Shown: piece by piece, positions 42,393-51,154 of the stretch
How positions within the stretch are numbered: position 1 is the first letter of the stretch
Layout: every line of letters begins with the position of its first letter
Source of the DNA: an uncultured Clostridia bacterium
Lineage (GTDB): Bacteria; Bacillota; Clostridia; Oscillospirales; Ruminococcaceae
Direction of reading: 5' to 3'
Length of the DNA stretch: 51,605 bases
Assembly (NCBI GenBank): GCA_947177735.1
Contig: CAMWVP010000006.1
Coordinates: forward strand, 1 to 51,605
Position numbers and translations under genes: made by a program
The notes under the pieces: model-generated
Databases searched by the model: none
Seen by the model: the letters and a program-made list of their open reading frames with translations, nothing else
Told to the model about the DNA's origin: nothing

Positions 42393-43308
42393 ATTCGACG
42401 AAATTTTCGGGAAAGCGCGCGTTTTTATTTACCGTAACGCACGACCTTTAGATCTGGCGCGCTGGCGTTATCATTTTGAGGGCGGAGCTCACGAGGACGT
42501 TCTCACCGCGCTTGCGGCGTACCAGAACGCGGACGGCGGCTTCGGTCACGCGCTCGAGGCGGACAACTTCAATCCCAACTCCGCGCCCATGCAGACGTGG
42601 AGCGCCTGCGAGATACTGCGTGAGATAAACTTCACCGACGGCTCGCACTCCATTATTAAGGGCATATTGCGCTATCTTGACAGCGGCGCGGATTTCTCCG
42701 AAAAGCATAATCAGTGGCTCAGCACCGTAAAATCAAACGACGATTACCCTCATGCGGTATGGTGGAACTACTCCGAAAGAGACAAGGACTTCGGATACAA
42801 TCCGACCGCCAACCTCGCGGGATTTATTCTGCGGTTCGCGGATAAGGAGAGTAGGCTTTATAAAAAAGCATTGGAGATAGCTAAGCAGGCTTATGAGTGG
42901 TTTATTTCCAACGCGCCTATCGGCGACGATCATAATGCTCACTGCCTTATGAGATTATACGAATATCTTTCGGAAACGGGCTTGGAGCTTGTGGATATGC
43001 GCACGTTCGCGGAAAAGCTCAAAGAGGAGATCAACAATAACATCTGCCGCGAGACCGAAAGGTGGAAAACCGAGTACGTCTGCCGCCCCTCAATGTTTAT
43101 CAACAGCAAGGAAAGTATGTTCTTCGAGGACAACCGTGAGCTTATCGAAAAGGAATGCGAATTGCTTACCGAAGCTCAGCTCGATGACGGCTCGTATATC
43201 GTGCCGTGGCTATGGTATAACGACTATACGGAATATACTTTAGCGGCGAACTGGTGGAAGTCCATATTGCTGATAAAATATATGAGATTTCTCAGAGAGT
43301 TTGGATAA
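42385..43308 (+). CDS. Alpha/alpha-toroid-like protein (prenyltransferase/terpene-cyclase-repeat type)
   Basis: 307 residues. The repeat-like segment LAAYQNADGGFGHALEAD (about 42-59) and LTEAQLDDGSYIVPWLWYND near the C-terminus resemble QW-type repeats of squalene cyclase and prenyltransferase toroids, but the DXDD motif of cyclases is absent. No signal peptide. It overlaps tatD by eight bases and is followed by a GNAT gene 12 bases on. The enzyme activity, if any, is unknown. Confidence 0.8.
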   Translation: MSKFDEIFGKARVFIYRNARPLDLARWRYHFEGGAHEDVLTALAAYQNADGGFGHALEADNFNPNSAPMQTWSACEILREINFTDGSHSIIKGILRYLDSGADFSEKHNQWLSTVKSNDDYPHAVWWNYSERDKDFGYNPTANLAGFILRFADKESRLYKKALEIAKQAYEWFISNAPIGDDHNAHCLMRLYEYLSETGLELVDMRTFAEKLKEEINNNICRETERWKTEYVCRPSMFINSKESMFFEDNRELIEKECELLTEAQLDDGSYIVPWLWYNDYTEYTLAANWWKSILLIKYMRFLREFG

Positions 43309-43320
43309 GAGGAGCACCGA

Positions 43321-43773
43321 ATGATAACATATGAAAAGGCAGCGCCAAAAAATATCGGGGATTTTATAAAACTGCGCGTTGAGCTTCTTTGCGGCATTTA
43401 CAATAAACCCGAATCGGCGTTTGAGGGAGAGTTCACGCAGCTATCCGAGGAGTTTTTCAAGAGCGGCGACCAGACCACCGTGCTTGCGTTCGACGGCGAA
43501 AGAGCGATCGGCTGCGCGACTATCTGTTACATCACGCTTATGCCGACCGTCGATCACCCTACGGGAAAACGCGCTCACATAATGAACGTCTACACCAATG
43601 CCGATTATCGCAGGCAAGGTATCGCGCGGCAGATGATCACAATGCTGCTCGACGAGGCGAGGGAGCGCGGAGTGACTTACGTTTCTCTTGACGCTACCGA
43701 GAACGGCAGACCGCTTTATACAACATTGGGATTTAACGGCAATGAAGAAAATATGGGCTTAAATCTGCAATAA
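43321..43773 (+). CDS. GNAT-family N-acetyltransferase
   Basis: 150 residues. The acetyl-CoA-binding motif A reads VYTNADYRRQGIARQMITMLL, with R-R-Q-G-I-A as the Q/RxxGxG/A loop, followed by YVSLDATENGRPLYTTLGF, the usual motif B. AGGAG lies eight bases before the start. Substrate unknown; small-molecule or protein amino group. Confidence 0.92.
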   Translation: MITYEKAAPKNIGDFIKLRVELLCGIYNKPESAFEGEFTQLSEEFFKSGDQTTVLAFDGERAIGCATICYITLMPTVDHPTGKRAHIMNVYTNADYRRQGIARQMITMLLDEARERGVTYVSLDATENGRPLYTTLGFNGNEENMGLNLQ

Positions 43774-43796
43774 TATTATAATTGGAGGTGTTTGCA

Positions 43797-44015
43797 GTGA
43801 GCAATAAAGAAAAGGTGATCAACCTGATCGACAACATTCCGGATGAGCAGTTAAACTTTATTGTCGGGTATCTTCAGAATTTGTGCGATGAAATAGAGGA
43901 CGATGTGTTTTGTGAGAAATTATATCAGGACTATTTACGCAGCCCCGATAAAGATAAATTTGTTCCTATTGAGGACGTGCTGAAAGGTTTAACACAAAAT
44001 GGCATACAAGATTAA
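43797..44015 (+). CDS. RelB-type antitoxin
   Basis: 72 residues starting at the GTG at 43797, which has GGAGGTG six bases upstream; a TTG at 43782 extends the frame but lies inside that ribosome site. The sequence VINLIDNIPDEQLNFIVGYL and the acidic C-terminal part (DEIEDDVFCEKLYQDYLRSP) fit the small antitoxins that precede RelE in clostridia. It overlaps the toxin gene by 17 bases. It would bind and neutralise the toxin and repress its own promoter. Confidence 0.8.
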   Translation: MSNKEKVINLIDNIPDEQLNFIVGYLQNLCDEIEDDVFCEKLYQDYLRSPDKDKFVPIEDVLKGLTQNGIQD

Positions 44016-44247
44016 ATTGTCAAAAGACGCGGAGAAATTTCTGCAAAAGCAGCCGCCGAAGCAACAGGCAAGAATTATTGATGCTATTTTCAAGCTCCCG
44101 TACATTGGCGATATAAAGATCATGAAAGGACACAGCAATTTATACCGTTTGCGCGTGGGAGCCTACAGGATAATTTACAGTGTGGAAAACGATCAGCTTA
44201 CCGTATATGTGTTGGAGATCGGCAATAGAGGAGACATATATAAATAA
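43999..44247 (+). CDS. RelE/ParE-family toxin
   Basis: 82 residues, typical length. The signature region is LYRLRVGAYRIIYSVENDQL, with the conserved arginines of RelE mRNA interferases, ending in a basic hydrophobic tail (VYVLEIGNRGDIYK). Known members cut mRNA in the ribosome. It overlaps the antitoxin gene. AT content is higher than in the neighbouring genes, in keeping with a mobile toxin-antitoxin pair. Confidence 0.92.
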   Translation: MAYKIKLSKDAEKFLQKQPPKQQARIIDAIFKLPYIGDIKIMKGHSNLYRLRVGAYRIIYSVENDQLTVYVLEIGNRGDIYK

Positions 44248-44259
44248 TTTGGAGGTTTT

Positions 44260-45213
44260 ATGGATACTGACGGCAGTCGAAGTATTAACGATAAACAGGA
44301 AAACGAGCACAAGGTCGGAAAGGTGCTTTTAGCGCCTCTTATCTGGCTGAACAAGGGGCTTACGGCGCTGCTGAGATCGGCGCTCGGCGCGAATTACGCG
44401 GACGTGACGGAGGACGAAGTGCGTGATCTTGTGGACGCGCTGACCGGCGGCGACGACGAGGACGGCATAGAGGAAAACTCGGCGCAGATGATAAACAACA
44501 TCTTCGAGTTCGACAACCGCACCGCCGCCGACGTTATGACACACCGCACGAATATCGTAGGCGTGGACGTAAACTCGATAACGCTCGACGACCTCATCTA
44601 TCTGGCGCTGGACTTGGGTTTCTCGAGAATACCCGCCTATGAGGAGTCTGTTGACAAGATAGTCGGGATAATCATCGTCAAGGACTTGCTTTGCCTTATC
44701 GGAAAGACCGATCTGTCGGATTTTCGGATAGAGGACTTTTTACGCGATGTCAGCTTTATCCCCGAATCCTGCCCCTGCCCGGGCGTGTTCAAGACGCTCA
44801 CCGAAATGAAGTCGGGAATGGCTGTGGTCGTGGACGAGTACGGGGGCACGGCGGGCATAGTCACGCTCGAGGACCTTATCGAGGCGGTAATGGGAAATAT
44901 CCAGGACGAATACGACGACGAAAAACAGCTTATCACAAAGATCGACGAGAATACCCTCGACGTTGCGGGCGAGGCAGACCCCGAGGAGGTGTTCGGGCTG
45001 TTTGGCATAGAGCTGCCCGAGGATCACGAATACGAGACCGTATCGGGCTTCGTTACCGACAAGCTCGGCTATATCCCCGAGGGCACGGACTTAGTGCCGC
45101 CTACGGTGGAGTATGAGGGCTTGCTGCTCGCGGTCACACACATTGAGGATAGGAACATACTGAAGATACGGGTGACCAAAATGCCCGAAACGACAGAGGA
45201 AGAACAGGAATGA
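44260..45213 (+). CDS. CorC/HlyC-type CBS-pair protein lacking the DUF21 membrane domain
   Basis: 317 residues. Residues about 20-40 (LLAPLIWLNKGLTALLRSAL) look like the remnant that normally follows the DUF21 membrane domain. A CBS pair follows (about 85-210; VMTHRTNIVGVD and VVVDEYGGTAGIVTLEDLIEAVMG) and then a CorC_HlyC domain (about 225-310). Proteins of this family affect Mg2+/Co2+ transport. Missing the N-terminal DUF21 domain makes it resemble E. coli CorC. GGAGG precedes the start. It overlaps nth by four bases. Confidence 0.92.
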   Translation: MDTDGSRSINDKQENEHKVGKVLLAPLIWLNKGLTALLRSALGANYADVTEDEVRDLVDALTGGDDEDGIEENSAQMINNIFEFDNRTAADVMTHRTNIVGVDVNSITLDDLIYLALDLGFSRIPAYEESVDKIVGIIIVKDLLCLIGKTDLSDFRIEDFLRDVSFIPESCPCPGVFKTLTEMKSGMAVVVDEYGGTAGIVTLEDLIEAVMGNIQDEYDDEKQLITKIDENTLDVAGEADPEEVFGLFGIELPEDHEYETVSGFVTDKLGYIPEGTDLVPPTVEYEGLLLAVTHIEDRNILKIRVTKMPETTEEEQE

Positions 45214-45860
45214 GAATATCAAAAAAACAGCGGGCAGCCGAGGTTATCGAGCTGCTCAAACGGGAATATCCCGAGGTAAAGTGCGCGCTGGTCTATGAAA
45301 AGCCGCACGAGCTTCTCATCGCGACAAGGCTCTCCGCGCAGTGCACGGACAAGCGCGTGAACCTTGTAACGCCCGCGATGTTCGAGCGTTTTCCGAGCAT
45401 TGAGGCGTTCGCGGAGGCGGAGGTCTCCGAGGTCGAGGAGTACATAAAGTCGTGTGGGCTGTACCATACCAAAGCGCAGGATATCGTAGAGATGTGCAGG
45501 GTACTGCGCGACGTTTACGGCAGCAGGGTGCCCGATTCAATAGATGAGCTTGTCAAGCTGCCCGGAGTGGGACGAAAGACCGCCAACCTGATAGTCGGCG
45601 ATCTTTACGGCAAGCCCGCGATGGTCTGCGATACGCATGTCATACGCCTGACGAACAGGCTCGGACTGTCGGAGGGCAAGGACGCGGCTCAGGTCGAAAA
45701 GCAGCTCCGCGCCGTTATACCGCCCGAGGAGGGTCTGTACTTCTGCCACCGCCTTGTGTGGCATGGCAGGGGAGTATGCTCCGCGAGAGCACCAAAGTGC
45801 GAGGAATGTGCGCTGTCGGGAGTATGCGCCGAATATTCCAAAACCAAAGCTAAAAAATAA
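45210..45860 (+). CDS. nth: Endonuclease III (DNA glycosylase/AP lyase)
   Basis: 216 residues. Helix-hairpin-helix LPGVGRKTA with catalytic K123, catalytic D141 in VCDTHV, and a 4Fe-4S cluster motif C190-X6-C197-X2-C200-X5-C206. It removes oxidised pyrimidines and nicks at abasic sites. Its start overlaps the CBS protein stop (ATGA). A strong terminator follows directly. Confidence 0.97.
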   Translation: MRISKKQRAAEVIELLKREYPEVKCALVYEKPHELLIATRLSAQCTDKRVNLVTPAMFERFPSIEAFAEAEVSEVEEYIKSCGLYHTKAQDIVEMCRVLRDVYGSRVPDSIDELVKLPGVGRKTANLIVGDLYGKPAMVCDTHVIRLTNRLGLSEGKDAAQVEKQLRAVIPPEEGLYFCHRLVWHGRGVCSARAPKCEECALSGVCAEYSKTKAKK

Positions 45861-45882
45861 GGGGAAGCAAACGCTTCCCCTT
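45859..45882. terminator. Terminator between convergent nth and GH26-like genes
   Basis: AAGGGGAAGC (45859-45868) pairs exactly with GCTTCCCCTT (45873-45882) around an AAAC loop. It has a T-run on the plus strand and A-rich sequence before it (45850-45860), so it can serve both directions. Confidence 0.85.
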
Positions 45883-45901
45883 TCCATATTATATATGCCG
45901 C

Positions 45902-47521
45902 TTACGTCAGTTTCACCTTGAGCTCGTCCTTAGTAATGGTCAGCTCATGATTGTAGAAATAGTTCAGCGAGGTGCGGTTGTTATAGGTCTCGGTAAACAC
46001 GCCGTGGTCGGTTATGACATACTGTCCGCTGCCTGCCGCCGCCCAAAGCCACATTGCGTTGTCGCGGTACATATAGTCGATACTCGGGAGCACGTCGCAC
46101 GCGGTGACAGTCTGTATCTTACGCGCCGTGTTCAGCTCGGAGAGAGCCGAAAACCTCCCCGCGAACGACGACTTCGAGCCCTCGTAGAAGCTCTGCCCGA
46201 TAATGTCAACGTATCTGTCGCCGGGATAGTACTCTATGCTGCTGCCGTTCCAGACCCAGATAAGCCCCTTGATTCCATGATAAATACACAGCCTGTCAAA
46301 CATAAACATCCAGAGCGTCTTGAAATCCTTTGCGCCGTTTCCCCACCAGTATATCCCCGAATCCGCGTCGGGCATCGGCTCGAAAAGCACGGGTATATTC
46401 TGCTTGTCGAGCACCTTGAGGTGCTCGGCGATTTTGTCAATGTCGCCTATCAGCGCGGCAAGCTCCTCCGATATAAGCCCCTTATCCAGCATATCCAGAG
46501 CCGTATCCCCGCTGAGAAGCGACAGATCGGATATGCTCTGATCGTCGAATACGCCGTCAAACCTGAAATCCTTGGGCGCTGTGCCGTGAAGCGAATTCGG
46601 CGAGTACCAGTGCCACGTATAAGAGACGATGCCGCCGTCCTTGCCCCACTCCGCGGCAAGCTCAATGTCCTTGGCGGTTCGCTCGGCGCTGTCATCGTCG
46701 TTCAGCACCGCAAGCGCCAGCTCTCCCGTGCGTATCGCGGGATATCTGCCCGTTTCCTTGTATATCGCGTCGATCTCGGCATTTGTGCCGACGGAGACGT
46801 TCTGAGCGGTAAGCGTTTTCTTACCGTATTGCTCCGAAAGGTACTGGATCAAATTCAGCGCGGACTCGGAAGAATTGGGGTTGGCACAGGAGTTACCCAC
46901 ATTGTAGCAGCTGTTCTTGACCGCGTTGGAGCTCTCCACGAAGATATAATCGATATCGACGGCACCGTCCTCGGCGGTGAACCTGATCGCGTTCGCGCCG
47001 GCTGTAAGGTAAACGTTATCGACAGCGTAATACTTGAAATCGTAATCGCCCTCCTCAAACTCGCTGCTGTCGGCGGGCGGAACATAATACGTTCCCTGCA
47101 CGGTATCGGCAAGCCTGAGCTTTACCGCGGCGCCCTTCTCGGAGCGCGCCGCGATGATGATACGGTAATGCTGCGGCGTGGAAGCGGTCACTACGTGCGA
47201 GAGCGAACCGCCGCTCTTGACCGCGGCGTAGCCCTTGCCGTCGAACGGCTGATCCTCATCTTCCTCAAATTCGACTATCTCGCCGATATCGACAACACCG
47301 CCCTCGGCGTTCAGCTTCACGGCATAGTCCTGCTGTTCAATAGTGAACTCGCTTATCAGATACTCGTTTTTCACGGGCTCGGTGTTGTCGATATCGGAGC
47401 TGTCCGTGCTCTCGCTGCTGTCGGGCAGCGAAAGATCGGGTATTCTCGTACAGCCGCACATTGCCGCCGCTAACAGCAGCGCAGTGATTTTCTTAGCGTT
47501 TTTTTTCATATTTTCCCACAT
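45902..47521 (-). CDS. GH26-fold lipoprotein without catalytic glutamates (probable pseudoenzyme)
   Basis: 539 residues. A signal peptide (about 1-23) ends at MCGC, a plausible but unusual lipobox with Cys24 lipidated. An acidic linker is followed by a CBM35/CBM6-like carbohydrate-binding domain (about 55-196) and a GH26 beta-mannanase-like barrel (about 215-525). The fold markers VSYTWHWYSPN, LIWVWNGSS and YYPGDRYVDIIGQSFY are clear. The usual acid/base motif RPLHE reads EPMPD (381-385), and the nucleophile motif LTE-x-G reads VTACD, with Ala474 in place of Glu. It is probably a surface glycan-binding protein. Start at 47521 (AAGGA) or 47509. Confidence 0.88.
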   Translation of the reverse strand: MWENMKKNAKKITALLLAAAMCGCTRIPDLSLPDSSESTDSSDIDNTEPVKNEYLISEFTIEQQDYAVKLNAEGGVVDIGEIVEFEEDEDQPFDGKGYAAVKSGGSLSHVVTASTPQHYRIIIAARSEKGAAVKLRLADTVQGTYYVPPADSSEFEEGDYDFKYYAVDNVYLTAGANAIRFTAEDGAVDIDYIFVESSNAVKNSCYNVGNSCANPNSSESALNLIQYLSEQYGKKTLTAQNVSVGTNAEIDAIYKETGRYPAIRTGELALAVLNDDDSAERTAKDIELAAEWGKDGGIVSYTWHWYSPNSLHGTAPKDFRFDGVFDDQSISDLSLLSGDTALDMLDKGLISEELAALIGDIDKIAEHLKVLDKQNIPVLFEPMPDADSGIYWWGNGAKDFKTLWMFMFDRLCIYHGIKGLIWVWNGSSIEYYPGDRYVDIIGQSFYEGSKSSFAGRFSALSELNTARKIQTVTACDVLPSIDYMYRDNAMWLWAAAGSGQYVITDHGVFTETYNNRTSLNYFYNHELTITKDELKVKLT

Positions 47522-47528
47522 TTTTTCC

Positions 47529-49613
47529 TTATTCTATAACTATAACGTCGCCGTTGTGAATTTCCTCGTCAAGCCGCGCGATCTTGCCGTTTACAGTGAT
47601 GGTTCCCGCGTGGGCGAGCAGCTCGGTCGGGTCGTCCGAGAACGCCGCCGCAACGTCGAGGAATATCGGCGGCTTGCCGTCTCCGCGAGTGGGGAACTCG
47701 GTCTCGATACCGTTTACCGTTATCATGGGTCCGATATGCTCGTGCTCAGCCGGCGTATCCTGCTCGGGAACTGAGACGGGAGGCAGCACGCGCTCGTAGG
47801 CGCGCTCGTGACTCGGAGATGACTCGTATTCGATAACGTCGCCGCTTTTCAGTTTGTCCTCGGGCGCGGGCGGATTGCCGTTGAGCAGCACCCTGTCCCC
47901 GATACCGAGGTAGTCCAGCAGCTCCGCGACGGTCTCCGTCTGCACGACGGATATGTCGTCACCCTCCCAGATACGGCGCTCGGTCGTGACCTCGCGCCCG
48001 TTTATCAGTATGTACCTGCCGGCGCGCTGCTTCTCGCCGAAAAGCAAAACGGTGAACGCGCGTATCGTGTCCATATCGAAATAGTCCGACAAGTGCGCCG
48101 CGGCGTCCGCGCCGTTCTCGGCAACGTTGACCGTGACCTCGTCGCCCTTTTTGACGACGGTGTTCAGCGACGCGGGATCGCCGTTCACGAGCACCTCCGA
48201 CGGCTTCGGGTGACTGCCGCGCAGGGTAATCTTCTCACCGGAAAGCGTGAACGAAAGCGACTTTCCGGCGCTCGCGATCATATCCTCGGGCTTTATCTTG
48301 GCAAAGCCGAGCAGCTCGAATACCGTCAGGCGGTTAGTGTCGAGCGCGTGCAGCTTTTTGCCGTTCACGGTGATGGTCGTGAAGTCGTAGGACACGCCCT
48401 CTCCCGCACTTATCGCAATGCCGAGCGGCGTGGAGTGCTCCGCGTCAAGCGGCATCTCATCGGGCGCGATAATGCCGCGAAGCAGCTCGCGCCTGCCCGT
48501 AATGACGCGCGTATGGTCGACCTTGAGCTCCCCGGCAACGAGCGGAGCAAGATCTTTCAGCTTGCTGCCGCCGCCAACGAGGAAGATCGCCTGCGGAGGC
48601 ACGCTGTTCGCCGTGATTATTTCCTCGGCAATGACCTTTGCAAGCTCGCGCGCCGCGGGAGCGATTATCTCGTCGATACGCTCTCGGGTGATCTTGTTTT
48701 CGCGCAGGAGGATATCTTTGAACTCGATCTCCTTGGTATCGGACGTCTTGAGCATCTCGGCGGTGTTGAAGTCGACGAGCAGCTCTTTCATTATCGTCTC
48801 GGTTATCTCATCGCCCGCGGTCGTTGCCATTCCGTATGCGACGACGCTACCGTCACGCGATATCGCAACATCGGAGGTTCCCGCGCCGATATCACACAGC
48901 GCAATGTTTATCAGCCGCAGCTCCTGCGGAATGACCGCGTTCATGGCGGCAATCGGCTCGAGGGTGATGTTGGCGACCTCGAGATTAGCCTCGTAGACCG
49001 CCGAGCACAGGCTCTCCACCACATACGCGGGCAGAAACGCCGCGATTATCTCGGTGACCATACGCTCGCCGCGGTGACCCTCCGGCTTGTGCACCTTGAA
49101 GCCGTCCAGCGAGAGCGAGATGACGTTGTGCCCGACGCAATAAAACGCCGAGGTGTCGTTTTTCTTGGAAAAGCTGTCGCAGGTACGGCGCACCGCGTCA
49201 AGCTCCGTTGCTTTCAGAGCCTCGGCGGTGATGATCTTATTTTCGGGCAGCTTGTACTCCCAAGCCGCTCTCATCGTCTTGAGGGCGCGGCCTGCCGCAG
49301 CCACGCACACGTCGCGCAGCTGTATGCGGTTACGCGCCTCGAGAGCGCGCTTGACCTTTTTTATGTCGCCCGAGACCGCCTTGATATCCTCGATCTGCCC
49401 GTCAGCCATAGAACGCTTCTCGTGCACGACTGTCTCCATGTCGATGACCTTCGTACCTTGAGGAGTTTTCCGCGCAAGCACGCCGACGACCGTCCGCGTG
49501 CCTATATCCAGCGCGAAGATAACATCTCCCTGCGGCGACTTCTTGGGCGTTGCGTCCTCGGTCTTTTTCGCACTCTTAGACTTTACGGGCTTTCTCGCTT
49601 TCTTCTCGTCCAT
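47529..49613 (-). CDS. FtsA-like actin-fold ATPase with a six-repeat C-terminal tail
   Basis: 694 residues from the ATG at 49613 (GAGGG upstream). A Lys-rich N-terminus (1-28) is followed by an FtsA/PilM-type ATPase domain (about 30-405) with FALDIGTRTV (phosphate 1), CDIGAGTSDVAI (phosphate 2) and IFLVGGGSKL (adenosine). The tail (about 406-694) contains six copies of a motif of the form hhVNG ... GDxhxh (TVNGKKL, LVNGDPA, LINGREV, LLNGNPP, TVNGIET and TVNGKIA), resembling small beta-grasp or S4-like units. Classical FtsA is about 420 residues with a membrane-binding helix, which is absent here. The role in division or envelope assembly is unknown. Confidence 0.9.
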   Translation of the reverse strand: MDEKKARKPVKSKSAKKTEDATPKKSPQGDVIFALDIGTRTVVGVLARKTPQGTKVIDMETVVHEKRSMADGQIEDIKAVSGDIKKVKRALEARNRIQLRDVCVAAAGRALKTMRAAWEYKLPENKIITAEALKATELDAVRRTCDSFSKKNDTSAFYCVGHNVISLSLDGFKVHKPEGHRGERMVTEIIAAFLPAYVVESLCSAVYEANLEVANITLEPIAAMNAVIPQELRLINIALCDIGAGTSDVAISRDGSVVAYGMATTAGDEITETIMKELLVDFNTAEMLKTSDTKEIEFKDILLRENKITRERIDEIIAPAARELAKVIAEEIITANSVPPQAIFLVGGGSKLKDLAPLVAGELKVDHTRVITGRRELLRGIIAPDEMPLDAEHSTPLGIAISAGEGVSYDFTTITVNGKKLHALDTNRLTVFELLGFAKIKPEDMIASAGKSLSFTLSGEKITLRGSHPKPSEVLVNGDPASLNTVVKKGDEVTVNVAENGADAAAHLSDYFDMDTIRAFTVLLFGEKQRAGRYILINGREVTTERRIWEGDDISVVQTETVAELLDYLGIGDRVLLNGNPPAPEDKLKSGDVIEYESSPSHERAYERVLPPVSVPEQDTPAEHEHIGPMITVNGIETEFPTRGDGKPPIFLDVAAAFSDDPTELLAHAGTITVNGKIARLDEEIHNGDVIVIE

Positions 49614-49653
49614 ATCTAACCCTCGTATTCTTGTCTTTGCAGATATCAAAAAC

Positions 49654-50448
49654 TTACTTTGCGTAGCCTATCTTCAATGTGTCTCCGTCCAGCGCAACGC
49701 CCTTGCTGAGCGTTATGGGCAGCTTCTGCTCCTCGGAGAAGCCTATCGTCTCGCCGTCGCGGAGAATCGCGCCCGTATCGAGAACGTATGACGATACCAT
49801 CATAAGGAACTCGCGGAGCTCGTTAAAGTCCGCCTTATCCTTGTCGACGTAGACCTCCATTTCCTCTTTGCCCATTCTGCGCATACCGTAGGTGTAAACA
49901 CCCGCCTTATCGCCGTCCCCGTACAGTCCGAACCAGATGAGGTTGAGCACGGGAGCGTTGCCGTTCTCCATCATACCCGCGAAATCGAGATACATCTTCG
50001 GCGGGAAAACCGCGCCCTCGTTATAGAACGCAACGGCGCTGTCCTGCTTCATCATCGCGCAGACCACCTTTACGAACAGCTTTCCTCGCGCCGTAAGATC
50101 ATCGTCTTTGCCGAGAAGCGCGATGATCGCGTGAGCCTTGTGTGCCGCAACAACAGTCTCCGCGTCCGCCCACATATAGTTGCCCTTAGCCCAGTATTCC
50201 GCCTCGCCGTCGGGAACCGGCGTCGGCATAAGCCCGATGACAAGTCTGTATCCGTCGATATCGGCGTAGATAACGTCGTCATTCTGCTCGGGATCATCGG
50301 CTATCTCGATGCCCCAATCGTTTTTCAGGTCGGCATACAGCTTCGCCTTGTCCAGCTTAGCCTCGCTCAGCAGCGCAAATCCCGCGAAGCTGCCCGCGTC
50401 GTTCTTCTGCTCTTCGGGTGTGGGAACGTCCTTTTTAAATAAGCTCAT
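49654..50448 (-). CDS. DUF4261-domain protein
   Basis: 264 residues, soluble, acidic. The central and C-terminal parts (FYNEGAVFPPKMYLDF, LNLIWFGLYGDGDKAGVYTYGM, and the tail with REFLMMVSSYVLDTGAILRDG) match the DUF4261 family pattern. No catalytic motif is known for this family. AAGGAG precedes the start. It lies 40 bases upstream of the FtsA-like gene. Confidence 0.85.
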   Translation of the reverse strand: MSLFKKDVPTPEEQKNDAGSFAGFALLSEAKLDKAKLYADLKNDWGIEIADDPEQNDDVIYADIDGYRLVIGLMPTPVPDGEAEYWAKGNYMWADAETVVAAHKAHAIIALLGKDDDLTARGKLFVKVVCAMMKQDSAVAFYNEGAVFPPKMYLDFAGMMENGNAPVLNLIWFGLYGDGDKAGVYTYGMRRMGKEEMEVYVDKDKADFNELREFLMMVSSYVLDTGAILRDGETIGFSEEQKLPITLSKGVALDGDTLKIGYAK

Positions 50449-50459
50449 TGTTTTTCTCC

Positions 50460-51152
50460 TTATTTTATGATTTGTTTTAAAGCGGTAAGGTCGGAGATCG
50501 TGTGATCTTGACCGTATTCCGCGCCTGTGTTTCGTCTGTCGATAAGTATGCCCGTGCAGCCGAATCGGTGCGCGCAGCCTATGTCCTTGCGCTCGTCGCC
50601 GACGTAGATCATCTCGTCGGGCGACACGCCGAAATTATCGGCGATATCGTACAATCCTTTCGGCGCGGGCTTTCGCCAGCCGCAGGAAACGGACGATACG
50701 TACATATCAAGGTACGGCAGCAGCTCGGGGAAGTAGCTTCTGTGCAGCTCGTCCGGCATCGCCGTTGCGATGTCCGTCAGCGCCGCGAGCTTATACCCCG
50801 CCACTCTCAGCTCCTCCAGTACGGGGAGCGTATCGGGATAGATATACGCCTTCAGATCGAACGCCGCGAAAAACTCACCGATGACACGTCCGAGGTCGTA
50901 TTCAAACTCCCAATCCGCGCAGGCGGCTCCGAAGATGTGCTCGGGCGTATAGTCCTTTTCGCGCGGATTCACCTTGGGATTGAACGAACGGAGTATCTCG
51001 AGCGTGCGGCACCGCTGCTCCTCCGATACGGAGAGACCGAGGCTTTTTACCGCCCGGTCGAGCGCGTTCTCGTAATAATCCAGCCAGCAGTACGGCATAT
51101 CCTTATATTCCATAAGCGTACCGCCGATATCAAAAGCAACAACCTTTATCAT
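50460..51152 (-). CDS. HAD-superfamily hydrolase
   Basis: 230 residues. Motif I is AFDIGGTLME, where the second aspartate of the usual DxD is replaced by Gly (DIGGT, as in many HAD proteins of this subtype). Motif II is ALTDIA, motif III lies at GWRKPAPKG (Lys), and motif IV is IYVGDERKDIG. An alpha-helical cap is inserted after motif I. It is probably a phosphatase on a small molecule; the substrate is unknown. It starts two bases after the trkA-like stop and ends 11 bases before the DUF4261 gene. Confidence 0.9.
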   Translation of the reverse strand: MIKVVAFDIGGTLMEYKDMPYCWLDYYENALDRAVKSLGLSVSEEQRCRTLEILRSFNPKVNPREKDYTPEHIFGAACADWEFEYDLGRVIGEFFAAFDLKAYIYPDTLPVLEELRVAGYKLAALTDIATAMPDELHRSYFPELLPYLDMYVSSVSCGWRKPAPKGLYDIADNFGVSPDEMIYVGDERKDIGCAHRFGCTGILIDRRNTGAEYGQDHTISDLTALKQIIK

Positions 51153-51154
51153 AG

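Noticed and set aside
45947-47473. 508-codon plus-strand frame opposite the GH26-like gene
   Set aside because: Shadow frame; the minus-strand product has clear GH26 and lipoprotein features.
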